Part shown: positions 25,684 through 34,485 of the stretch, in pieces | How the letters are laid out: each line of letters begins with the position of its first letter | Position numbering within the stretch: the stretch's first letter is position 1 | Source of the DNA: Cecembia calidifontis | Lineage (GTDB): Bacteria > Bacteroidota > Bacteroidia > Cytophagales > Cyclobacteriaceae | Direction of reading: 5' to 3' | Length of the DNA: 64,000 bases | Assembly (NCBI RefSeq): GCF_004216715.1 | Contig: NZ_SGXG01000001.1 | Span: 4,200,501-4,264,500, forward strand | Program-made: the position numbers and the translations under genes | Notes under the pieces: model-generated | What the model was told of the DNA's origin: nothing | Database searches by the model: none | What the model saw: the letters and a program-made list of their open reading frames with translations, nothing else

Positions 25684-28600
25684 ATGAAACACTTCTTACC
25701 CAAAATCTTGTTAGGTTTTATGTTTTTGGGTTTTTTCTTTGAAGCCCGGGCACAGGAAAATCTAACACCAGGTAATAGCGTTTCCCAAAATTTCGATTTA
25801 ATCGGTACAAGTGCTACTGCTGCACTTCCTGCTAACTGGAAAGTAAGCAAAGGCATACCGGCCAGAATAGTAAATTTTGCGGAAGCGGTATCCAATACAG
25901 AAAGAATCGGAGGCAATAGTCTTGCCACCAATGCCGCAAATGGCATTTACAATTTTGGAGCAGGGGCTCCTAATTCAGCAGAAGACCGTGCCATCGGATT
26001 CCTTTCTTCCGGAACAGCGACACAGAGCGGTAACCTGTTTTTTGAAGGGATAAATGCTGGCGATCAAGTCATCAATTCTTTTGAAATCAGCTACAACGTT
26101 GAAAAATATAGAAATGGATCAAATGCTTCCGGGTTTAGTATCCGTCTATTTTATTCCAAAGACGGCGAAAATTGGACTGAAGCAACTGATTTCATAAAAA
26201 GCTTTAACAGCGATTCGGACAATACAGGTTTTGCCAATGCTCCGGGTGTATCTGAGACGGTTTCAGGAACCTTACAATTGTCCTTAGTGCCTGGAGAAAC
26301 TGTTTATTTAGCATGGAATTACTCCGTCACCACCGGGAATACTACCTCCAATGCACAAGCATTGGCAATTGACGATATAATCATAATTCCGGTCGCTGGT
26401 GGAGGAAGTACTGATCCTGATCCCGATCCTGAGGCGGTAGCAGCCGCCAACTTGCCATATTCTCAAAACTTTTCAGGATTTAACTTTGCCTTAAACACTC
26501 CCATCAGTTCATTTGGCAACCAAAATGAATGGTCATTTTCCGGGGCACAGCTAAATTATACGGGAGACTTCACCAATGATAATTTGACTCCTGGAGGATT
26601 TCGGGGCAATAACAATGTCTTGGCCTACCAACATACCGGCACTTCCGGTGTATTGGTCAAAACCTTAACCCTCATCAATAATACAGGAAAAACCATCAAC
26701 AGTCTTGATATTTCCTATTTAGGAAGAGTCGGAAGGGCCACACAAGGCAGAAGTCCCGCTTATACAGTGCTTGTCAATGGAACAGAAATTCCAGCCCTTG
26801 CCTACTCTACCCTCAACAGTGTTGACCAGAGGGTTTCAGCAACTGTAAGCGGCCTGAATATTGCACCTAACCAAATTTTCACCATTAGCTGGTCGTCCGA
26901 AAGAGGAGGACCTGCAGGGTCCAGCAAAGTGATCGGTATTGCCGAACTTTCTATAAGAGTCACTCCGGAACCTGAACAAATCATAAACTACAATTTTGCT
27001 GGGCAACCAGGAAATCAGGCATTCACTGCTCCAAATTTTGTATCTGATGGATTGGCCGGACTGAACTTTACCAGAGGGTCGGGAATTAATCCTGCCTCGG
27101 CAAACAATTCGATAAGTTCCAATGGTTGGAATGAAGGTGAAAACAGGTTTTTTTCATTTGGCTTTACTGTGGCACCCGGCAAATTAGTGGACCTTAGTCA
27201 GCTTCAGATAGGAACAAATGCTTCCGGAACGGGACCGAGAGATATGGCCTTGTTATACAGTGGAGATAATTTCAATACGCCTTTAGCAACATGGACACAA
27301 CCTGCTGCCCAATTCCTGAATCAGACTATCGACTTATCCGGTTTACGAAATCTCAGTGGCACTGTAGAATTCAGGATTGTCACTACCAGTGGAATTTCAG
27401 CCAATAACGGGGCGATTGGATCTGGTGGTACTTTCAGGGTAACCAATTATTTTGAAGGTGGGGACACAGGAGGCACAAGACTTATCGGTATTGTTAAAGA
27501 TGGAGAGGGCGTAATTATCCCTGGCATCTCTATTTCCCCACAAACCTTGGACTTTGGGAACCTGTCCTTGAATGCAGCCAACCCTGTCCTTTCGTATGAA
27601 TTAACCGCCACTAACCTAATTGGAAACTTAACGATAACTGCCCCTACAAGATTGAGCGTTTCCAAGGACGGAAACAATTTCTCTGAATCCATCACATTCA
27701 CTGCGGGGGAATTGGCATCTGTGCTTCCTGTATTTGTAAAGTTCGACAATTCTGTAGCAGGAGGTTTCAGTGCCCAGATCATTCACAGTACTTCCGGCAC
27801 ACTTCCTGTTTCCTTACAGGTCAATGCAAATGTATTTGATCCATTCAATATTGTGGAAGATTTCAACAGTATCTGTTTGGCTAATCTTGGCCCAATAGCA
27901 GGCGGTTGGAATCAAATAAGTGTTCAGGGTGATCAAACATGGTCCTGCTCCAACTTTGGTAGAGCAGGGACTACAGCTACTGCCTCTGCACCTTTCGGAG
28001 TCCAGATCAATGGTTTTGCAGCAGGTGCTGCAAGGCTGAATGAGGATTGGCTGATCTCTCCTACTTATGACCTGACCGGTTTTGATTTTCCTCTACTTCA
28101 ATTCTGGAGCAGGGTTGCTTTCACTGGGCCAAGATTAAAACTATTGGTGTCCACGGATTATGTAGATGGTGATCCCCATTTGGCTACCTGGACTGAATTG
28201 GCTGATAGATTTGCGCAAGGGGATGTATGGACAAGTTCCGGCGACATCAACTTAGCAGCATTCAAGGCTCCTCATGTTAGAATAGCCTTTGTATATACCT
28301 CTTCGCCGGAAGCCAGTGCGGCAAGATGGACCCTGGATGATTTCTCTCTAAGAAATTCACAAACGGCTCCGGCACCATTCCTGACCAATAATATCGGAAA
28401 TGTGGATTACTGGCATTTTGGAGTCATTCCTGTAGGTACATCTTCTTCAGAAGAAAGAACTTTCACTTTCTCCTTAAGCGATGGATTGACGGACCTTATT
28501 ATCAGTGCCAGAGACGGGTTCGAATTCTCTAAAGACGGAATAAGCTACTCTCCTACCCTTACTTTCTCTCCTACTGAGGCGGCAAATACCAATACCGTAA

Positions 28601-30330
28601 GGGTAAGGTTCCAGCCCAATTCTGAAGGGGCTTTCAGTAGCCCAATCAAATTTAAAAGCGGAGATATTGAAGTTATCAGAGGTTATTTGACAGGTGCAAC
28701 TGTGGAAAGATCGAATTCTTTGGATGTGGTGACCTGGAACATAGAATGGTTTGGTTCTTCACTCCCTAACCAAGGTCCGGCCAATATTGATCTTCAGCTG
28801 CAAAATGTTAAGAAAGTGATCGAAGATTTGAATGCAGATATTTATGCATTCCAGGAGATAACCAATTTGGATAAGTTCTATGAACTGGTAGCAGCACTGC
28901 CCGCCTACAGAGGTTTCCACTCTCCGGCAGTTTCGGGAGGCGGCACCTTCGAAGAAGCGCAAAAGCTAACCTTCCTTTACAAAACTGCAACCATAGATTC
29001 GGTAAGCACCAGGGTATTACTCCAAGGTGTTCAGCCAGAACAATTGGTCGGCTACCCATCTTCTCCTGACAGATTCTGGGCCAGTGGAAGATTGCCTTTC
29101 CTTTTCGAAGCAAAAGCTACCATCAATGGGGCCGAGAAGAAAATAAATTTCGTCAATGTTCATACCCGTTCAAACGGTGGCGGTGAAAGTGCTGGAAATC
29201 CAAGATATGCCATGAGGAGGTATGACGTGAATGTATTGAAAGATTCTCTGGACCGCTATTATGCAAATGTACCACTTGTTATTCTTGGTGACTTTAATGA
29301 TGACTTAGATGAAACCGTAGCGGATCAGTTTGCTCCAACAGTGAACACTTCCGAAACATCCTTCATCAATTTCATCAATGATAGGGAAAATTACATTCCT
29401 GTTACCTTAAACCTGAGTTTGGCAGGTCTTAGAACCTTCCCAACTTTTGAAAATGTGATTGACCATATCATCATCTCCAATGAATTGGAAGAAAACTGGA
29501 TGGTGAATTCCGAAAGAATAGTGGCACCATTCGATTTGATTCCAAATTACAGCAACACCACATCGGACCATATTCCTGTAAAAATGAGGTTCAGCTTATT
29601 CTGTGATATCATTCCAGCACAGATATTCGGAACTACAGAAGTCTGCGGAGCAAATAGTACAGCGGAACTGATGCTTGTTGGTGGTATGTACGAAAACATA
29701 CTTGGATGGGAAATTTCTCTTGACAGAGGTCAGACCTGGGCACTGGTGGAAGAATCAGCAGGGAAAGATGTACTTCGCATCACTGATCTTACTTCCTCTG
29801 CCTTATTCAGGGCTATTCTGGATTCAGAATCTTGTGCGCCTGTAACCACTGAAGCTTTTGAGGTTGAAGTAACACAACTACCTCAGCCAGTTATTCTGTT
29901 TGACAGAGGTATGCTAATAAGCATTGAAGGAAACTATACTTACTATTGGTATAAAGACCAAGAGTTGATCGCAACCACAACCAATAACTCCATCAGGATT
30001 AATGGCGCGGGCAATTATCAGGTAGTCATTGAAGATGAAAGAGGTTGCCAGGCTTCTTCTGTTCTCTTCAGATTCCCTCAGCAGATTCAGGCAAGCAGTA
30101 TACGCATATACCCAAATCCTGCCAGTTCGAAGGTTTCTGTCCTGATGAGAAATATTCAGGGACCGGCTACAGTAGAGTTACGTACTGGTGCAGGATTACA
30201 GGTAGCGAGACAGACCTCATCTACAGGTTATGCCGAGTTTGATGTAAGTGGAATGATGAAAGGTGTATACCTGATTATCATCACAGACCGCTTCGGTCAG
30301 ACGGCGGTAGAGCGTTTGTTAGTTGATTAA
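25684..30330 (+). CDS. Large secreted endonuclease/exonuclease/phosphatase-domain protein with T9SS sorting domain
   Basis: A 1,548-residue extracellular protein. A signal peptide (1-24) is followed by three beta-sandwich regions that read like choice-of-anchor or carbohydrate-binding modules (about 25-600), Ig-like stretches with ISPQTLDFGN, then the nuclease domain: VTWNIEWFG near residue 1,018, FQEIT (metal-binding Glu), NVHTRSNGGG, VILGDFNDDLDE near 1,199 and the terminal SDHIPVKMRF near 1,293. All catalytic blocks of the EEP family are present. A PKD-like region follows, then a type A T9SS sorting domain from about 1,468 (IRIYPNPASSKVSVLM, ending VERLLVD). Export through T9SS to the cell surface or medium and degradation of extracellular DNA for phosphate or carbon is inferred. 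It is transcribed alone. Confidence 0.9.
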   Translation: MKHFLPKILLGFMFLGFFFEARAQENLTPGNSVSQNFDLIGTSATAALPANWKVSKGIPARIVNFAEAVSNTERIGGNSLATNAANGIYNFGAGAPNSAEDRAIGFLSSGTATQSGNLFFEGINAGDQVINSFEISYNVEKYRNGSNASGFSIRLFYSKDGENWTEATDFIKSFNSDSDNTGFANAPGVSETVSGTLQLSLVPGETVYLAWNYSVTTGNTTSNAQALAIDDIIIIPVAGGGSTDPDPDPEAVAAANLPYSQNFSGFNFALNTPISSFGNQNEWSFSGAQLNYTGDFTNDNLTPGGFRGNNNVLAYQHTGTSGVLVKTLTLINNTGKTINSLDISYLGRVGRATQGRSPAYTVLVNGTEIPALAYSTLNSVDQRVSATVSGLNIAPNQIFTISWSSERGGPAGSSKVIGIAELSIRVTPEPEQIINYNFAGQPGNQAFTAPNFVSDGLAGLNFTRGSGINPASANNSISSNGWNEGENRFFSFGFTVAPGKLVDLSQLQIGTNASGTGPRDMALLYSGDNFNTPLATWTQPAAQFLNQTIDLSGLRNLSGTVEFRIVTTSGISANNGAIGSGGTFRVTNYFEGGDTGGTRLIGIVKDGEGVIIPGISISPQTLDFGNLSLNAANPVLSYELTATNLIGNLTITAPTRLSVSKDGNNFSESITFTAGELASVLPVFVKFDNSVAGGFSAQIIHSTSGTLPVSLQVNANVFDPFNIVEDFNSICLANLGPIAGGWNQISVQGDQTWSCSNFGRAGTTATASAPFGVQINGFAAGAARLNEDWLISPTYDLTGFDFPLLQFWSRVAFTGPRLKLLVSTDYVDGDPHLATWTELADRFAQGDVWTSSGDINLAAFKAPHVRIAFVYTSSPEASAARWTLDDFSLRNSQTAPAPFLTNNIGNVDYWHFGVIPVGTSSSEERTFTFSLSDGLTDLIISARDGFEFSKDGISYSPTLTFSPTEAANTNTVRVRFQPNSEGAFSSPIKFKSGDIEVIRGYLTGATVERSNSLDVVTWNIEWFGSSLPNQGPANIDLQLQNVKKVIEDLNADIYAFQEITNLDKFYELVAALPAYRGFHSPAVSGGGTFEEAQKLTFLYKTATIDSVSTRVLLQGVQPEQLVGYPSSPDRFWASGRLPFLFEAKATINGAEKKINFVNVHTRSNGGGESAGNPRYAMRRYDVNVLKDSLDRYYANVPLVILGDFNDDLDETVADQFAPTVNTSETSFINFINDRENYIPVTLNLSLAGLRTFPTFENVIDHIIISNELEENWMVNSERIVAPFDLIPNYSNTTSDHIPVKMRFSLFCDIIPAQIFGTTEVCGANSTAELMLVGGMYENILGWEISLDRGQTWALVEESAGKDVLRITDLTSSALFRAILDSESCAPVTTEAFEVEVTQLPQPVILFDRGMLISIEGNYTYYWYKDQELIATTTNNSIRINGAGNYQVVIEDERGCQASSVLFRFPQQIQASSIRIYPNPASSKVSVLMRNIQGPATVELRTGAGLQVARQTSSTGYAEFDVSGMMKGVYLIIITDRFGQTAVERLLVD

Positions 30331-30350
30331 TATTCCATAAATATCCTTAA

Positions 30351-30388
30351 AAGAGGCCGCTTCATTTCGGAGCGGCTTCTTTTTTTTG
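30351..30388 (+). terminator. Terminator after the secreted nuclease
   Basis: AAGAGGCCGCT and AGCGGCTTCTT pair with one wobble around a 9-nt loop, followed by T8. Confidence 0.88.
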
Positions 30389-30430
30389 ATCAATTTTTAT
30401 TTTCTTTGCAAGGCATCCAACCCAGAAATC

Positions 30431-31576
30431 ATGTCACCCTTTGAAGATATAAGGCCCTATTACGATACAGAAGTCAATCAAGCGATCCGCCAAATCATAG
30501 ATCATCCTATGCTCAAGGCCATGATGAACTTCACATTTCCGGATTGGCAGGATAGTTATTGGAAAGATTTGATGATGCACTGTCATTCGATCAGAGACTT
30601 CCAGATTAATTTCATCTACCCTGGAGTTAAGAAAGTATTGGAAAAAAGTTCTGAGGGGTTAACCACCTCAGGTTTTGAAAAACTTGAAGCTAACACCTCA
30701 TACCTTTTCATTTCCAACCATAGGGATATCATTTTGGATACATCCTTACTCAATGCAAGCCTCTACGAAAAAGGTTTGTTTATGACCACATCGGCTATAG
30801 GGGATAATTTGGTCAAAAAACCTTTTTTAAACCATCTTTCAAGACTTACTAGAAATTTCATTATCAAAAGGGGGCTTCCAGCCAGAGAATTATTGGAAAG
30901 TTCAAAGGTGGTTTCAGCTTACATCCGCCACTCCTTATTAAGAGAAAACCGCTCTGTTTGGATTGCCCAAAGAGAAGGAAGAACAAAAGATGGGAACGAC
31001 CTTACCCAGAAAGGTGTATTGAAAATGATTTCTATGGCTGCTGATGAGGGAGAGCATTTTCTGGATTATTTCAAACGGCTCAATGTAGTCCCGGTCAGTA
31101 TTTCCTATGAGTATGACCCTACTGATATTCTCAAAATGCCTGAATTACTGGCAAAAGCCAATCAGGAAACTTATATCAAAGCAGAGAATGAAGATTTTAA
31201 GACCCTTCTCAGTGGAATAATCGGACAAAAGAAAAGAATTCATATCCATGTCGGGGACTTACTCAATGAAGAAATTGAGCACATAAAAAACACTGTTTCA
31301 GGGAATGTCAAACAAATGCAGGCTCTGGCAGACCTGATAGATTATCAGATCATCACTGGTTACAAACTATGGCCGACCAAATATATTGCTTGTGACCTGC
31401 TAACCGGTACCGATCAATTTGCTTCCGAATATACTCCTGAAGAAAAAGCTTTCTTCGAGGCAAGGTTCAGAAGAGGCGTTGACCAAAATAACCCTGTAGC
31501 AGTCAAAAGCTTCTTGTCCATGTATGCCAATCCGGTTTTAAACCAAAAAAGGTTGCTGGAAGAAGTCAAAAACTAA
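30431..31576 (+). CDS. Lysophospholipid acyltransferase-like protein (PlsC domain)
   Basis: A 381-residue protein with a glycerolphosphate-acyltransferase domain in its middle. SNHRDIILDTSLL supplies the catalytic His-x4-Asp box near residue 97, FIIKRG the second block, and IAQREGRTKDG the glycerol-phosphate-binding EGR motif. No clear membrane anchor is present, so it is probably peripheral at the inner membrane. It likely acylates a lipid precursor; this long Bacteroidota form is usually annotated only as acyltransferase. ATG 30431 is used; the frame extends upstream into the terminator. It starts a three-gene operon with the cyclophilin and oxidoreductase genes. Confidence 0.87.
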   Translation: MSPFEDIRPYYDTEVNQAIRQIIDHPMLKAMMNFTFPDWQDSYWKDLMMHCHSIRDFQINFIYPGVKKVLEKSSEGLTTSGFEKLEANTSYLFISNHRDIILDTSLLNASLYEKGLFMTTSAIGDNLVKKPFLNHLSRLTRNFIIKRGLPARELLESSKVVSAYIRHSLLRENRSVWIAQREGRTKDGNDLTQKGVLKMISMAADEGEHFLDYFKRLNVVPVSISYEYDPTDILKMPELLAKANQETYIKAENEDFKTLLSGIIGQKKRIHIHVGDLLNEEIEHIKNTVSGNVKQMQALADLIDYQIITGYKLWPTKYIACDLLTGTDQFASEYTPEEKAFFEARFRRGVDQNNPVAVKSFLSMYANPVLNQKRLLEEVKN

Positions 31577-31598
31577 TAAAACCAAGACCTAAAAAATC

Positions 31599-32180
31599 AT
31601 GAAAAACTACCTTCTCTTAGTCTTCTTTTTGATTGGTTTAAGTTTTCATGGTTTTAGCCAGTCTAATATTCCGGTTGGTCATATTCAAACCCCTAAGGGG
31701 GAAATATTCATCCAATTATTTGATGAAACCCCCATGCATAAACAAAGCTTTATTGAATTAGCTGAAGCTGGTTATTGGGATTCATTGACATTCAACAGGG
31801 TAATACCCAATTTTGTGGCCCAAGGAGGCTGCCCTGATACTGAAGAAGGGTTCAATGATCCTGAATATCTTTTAGAACCGGAATTTCACCCCTCCCTTAC
31901 CCATGTGTATGGTGCTATAGGGGCCGGGAGAGATGACAATCCTGAAAAACTTTCGGCAAGATGCCAGTTTTATATCGTACAAAATAAAGATGGGCTTCAC
32001 AGACTGGACGGCAATTACACTGTTTTTGGACAGGTAATCAAAGGTATGGAGGTCGTTGACACCATAGTTTCTGTGGAAAGAAATACATCAGATGCTCCTT
32101 TGGATCCAATTACACTTAAGGTTTCAATTGTTTACCTCGACCAGGAAGCTTATAACAAACTACTCCAATCTAAAAACTAA
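31599..32180 (+). CDS. Periplasmic peptidyl-prolyl cis-trans isomerase (cyclophilin type)
   Basis: A 193-residue cyclophilin with a signal peptide (about residues 1-20, ending GFSQ). The core shows GEIFIQLFDETPMHKQSF, the catalytic-arginine block TFNRVIPNFVAQGG, the Gln in CQFYIVQN and the HRLDGNYTVFGQVIKGM block. It assists folding of exported proteins in the periplasm. It lies 22 bp after the acyltransferase gene and 10 bp before the oxidoreductase gene. Confidence 0.93.
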   Translation: MKNYLLLVFFLIGLSFHGFSQSNIPVGHIQTPKGEIFIQLFDETPMHKQSFIELAEAGYWDSLTFNRVIPNFVAQGGCPDTEEGFNDPEYLLEPEFHPSLTHVYGAIGAGRDDNPEKLSARCQFYIVQNKDGLHRLDGNYTVFGQVIKGMEVVDTIVSVERNTSDAPLDPITLKVSIVYLDQEAYNKLLQSKN

Positions 32181-32190
32181 AATTTCGACC

Positions 32191-33261
32191 ATGAAAAAAA
32201 TCAGAATTTTGGTCATTGGCTGTGGAAATATGGGTGCCTCCCATGCTGCAGCCTACCATCATATGCAGGAATTCGAAATCTGTGGACTGGTATCTAGAGG
32301 AGACAGCAAAAAAAGATTGAATGAAAAACTTGAGGCAGATTATCCACTCTTTGAAGATTATAAAAAAGCCCTTGAGGACACCAGACCGGATGCAGTTTGT
32401 ATTTCAACATATCCAGATACCCATGAAGAAATCGCCTTGCAATCCCTGGATTATGGATGTCATATTTTTATTGAAAAACCATTGGCCGATACTGTAGAGG
32501 GTTCAGAAAAAATCATCTCAGCTTCTAAAAAAGCCAATAAAAAAGTTGTCGTAGGCTACATCCTAAGGCATCATCCTTCTTGGGAAAGGTTCATAGAAGA
32601 AGCTCAAAAATTAGGAAAACCTCTGGTGATGCGAATGAACCTCAATCAGCAAAGCCATGGCTTCATGTGGGATGTGCACAGGAATCTGATGAAAACCCTC
32701 AGTCCTATCGTGGACTGTGGCGTTCATTATATTGATGTTATGTGCCAGATGACCCGATCAAGACCTATGACTGTATCTGCCATAGGGGCAAGATTGACAG
32801 AGGATATTTCCAAAGACAACTACAACTACGGACAACTGCAGATACGCTTTGAAGATGGATCTGTGGGATGGTATGAAGCAGGATGGGGACCGATGATTTC
32901 TGACAATGCCTTTTTTATCAAAGATGTATTTGGTCCAAAAGGAGCGGTATCCATAGTAGCCAAAACCGCCGGAGCAGCAGGTAAATCAGATGATGTGGAC
33001 TCACACACCAAAACGGAAAGTCTAAAAGTTCACTTTTCAGATTTGGACGATAAAAATCACTTTGTTAAGCAAGACCTTTGGATAGACATGAAGGATGAAC
33101 CCGATCATCAGGAACTTTGCAATAGAGAACAAAGGTATTTCTTAAAAGCGATTCAAGAGGATTTGGATCTGTCAGATCATTTGGAAGATGCACTGAACAG
33201 CCTAAAAATTGCCTTTGCCTGTGACGAATCCGTTAAAACAGGGAAAATGGTGACACTTTGA
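32191..33261 (+). CDS. Gfo/Idh/MocA family oxidoreductase
   Basis: A 356-residue NAD(P)-dependent dehydrogenase. The Rossmann motif ILVIGCGNMGASHAAAYH is at the N-terminus, followed by STYPDTHEEIALQSLDYG and the family signature EKPLADT. The C-terminal alpha/beta domain contains VDCGVHYIDVMCQM. Members act on sugars, inositols or similar polyols; the substrate here is unknown and its two operon partners give no hint. ATG 32191 is chosen over the longer frame, which runs into the cyclophilin gene. Confidence 0.9.
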   Translation: MKKIRILVIGCGNMGASHAAAYHHMQEFEICGLVSRGDSKKRLNEKLEADYPLFEDYKKALEDTRPDAVCISTYPDTHEEIALQSLDYGCHIFIEKPLADTVEGSEKIISASKKANKKVVVGYILRHHPSWERFIEEAQKLGKPLVMRMNLNQQSHGFMWDVHRNLMKTLSPIVDCGVHYIDVMCQMTRSRPMTVSAIGARLTEDISKDNYNYGQLQIRFEDGSVGWYEAGWGPMISDNAFFIKDVFGPKGAVSIVAKTAGAAGKSDDVDSHTKTESLKVHFSDLDDKNHFVKQDLWIDMKDEPDHQELCNREQRYFLKAIQEDLDLSDHLEDALNSLKIAFACDESVKTGKMVTL

Positions 33262-33282
33262 TTCTCGTATAGACAATAAACC

Positions 33283-33318
33283 AAAAACCCATCCTTTTCA
33301 ATTCTGGATGGGTTTTTT
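33283..33318. terminator. Bidirectional terminator
   Basis: AAAAACCCATCC pairs with GGATGGGTTTTTT around an 11-nt loop, between the converging oxidoreductase and lipoprotein genes. Confidence 0.88.
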
Positions 33319-33320
33319 GA

Positions 33321-34109
33321 TTAATTGGCATCTATAAATTCGGGGGCAATGACATTTCCTGGAGGACGTATATCAAATGGCTCTGAAGAGGATCTGGGAC
33401 GGGGAACATTTGAAAACAAAACCAGATCTCTTTGGATCACAAGCTCCGCATCCATTATCTCTACAGTAACTATTGGCAAGGAAGAGCTGCTTCCATTTGT
33501 TCTCTCTCTTACATCCACAACCTTAAAGGCAACTATGCCAAGATTATCTCCTTTCAAATTTCCTTCGATTGGGGAATAATTGATACTGATATCACTGTCA
33601 TAAACTACGGATAAAACGGTTTGTCCCACCAACATTCTCAAACCGGTTGCCCGAAGTGGAATAACGTTGGGGATTTCGTCCAAGAGTACCTCTCTATCAT
33701 CATCAACATTGGGAGATCCCAAACCAGGACCTGGAGCCAGGTAATTTCTAAGACCATTATTGGTTGGACCTGCATTGATCCATCTGTTTGGTATAGAAGT
33801 AAGTGCAAACCAACCCTCATCCCCCACTTGTCCAGTGTATAGATCAATTCTTTGTCCAACATTTTGTTTAAAGTACCTCAATTGATCTCTAAGGCCTATC
33901 CGGGCAATTTGATCATTGATGTCTACATCTGAAAAATTATTGGGTTCATTTCCATTATCTATACTGTCCTCATCAATTAACAAAAAAACAGCATCTCCGG
34001 TGGAACTTGAATCCTGATTGCTTTCATCAACAGCATCCGACAAACAGCTTCCCAAAAGGAGAAAAATCATTAAACTATACAAGCCATACCTCTTTTTAAA
34101 CATAACCAT
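33321..34109 (-). CDS. Lipoprotein of unknown function
   Basis: A 262-residue protein. The signal peptide ends in the lipobox FLLLGSC (lipid-anchored Cys22). An acidic, serine-rich linker follows, then a soluble domain with NVGQRIDLYTGQVGDEGWFAL and VIPLRATGLRMLVGQTVLSVVYDSDISINY, predicted mostly beta. I do not recognise the family; the repeated mention of small structured beta blocks resembles surface proteins of Cytophagales. It probably faces the cell surface or periplasm and is transcribed alone, divergent from the TSP3-repeat gene. Confidence 0.7.
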   Translation of the reverse strand: MVMFKKRYGLYSLMIFLLLGSCLSDAVDESNQDSSSTGDAVFLLIDEDSIDNGNEPNNFSDVDINDQIARIGLRDQLRYFKQNVGQRIDLYTGQVGDEGWFALTSIPNRWINAGPTNNGLRNYLAPGPGLGSPNVDDDREVLLDEIPNVIPLRATGLRMLVGQTVLSVVYDSDISINYSPIEGNLKGDNLGIVAFKVVDVRERTNGSSSSLPIVTVEIMDAELVIQRDLVLFSNVPRPRSSSEPFDIRPPGNVIAPEFIDAN

Positions 34110-34485
34110 ACATAATTTGGTAAAACACAGGGACTACACAATTGACAATTTAAATGCCAAAAATTAAAAAGCCCCTACTATTTAAATTCCGTAAAAACTT
34201 AAAAAACATAAGAATGAAAGGTTTTCGCTGAGTTAAATTCAGTTTGAAAATGTCGGGAAACTCTTACTTTTCTATTTTCGGGATCATTTTTTGAAAAAAA
34301 TTTAAAATTTTGTGCACATTTTTTTTTGCATTTCATCACTAAAAAAAAATTGAACATGGAACATTATTTGGTTTTTTGAGTTTTATGCAAAAAATAATTT
34401 TTTGGATATTGATTTTTTTTATGATTTTTACAGCAGCTACGAACTGCAATTAACATCAACGGTTTTACATTAGATCCTTAAAAAA
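34110..34485. other. 376-bp very AT-rich gap with a 22-residue mini-ORF
   Basis: The gap must carry both divergent promoters, but no exact TAnnTTTG box is seen. At 34385-34453 (+) a mini-ORF encodes a 22-residue peptide, MQKIIFWILIFFMIFTAATNCN, that looks like a complete lipoprotein-type signal peptide ending in a cysteine. It is either a remnant or a leader peptide. No ribosome site is evident. Confidence 0.4.
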
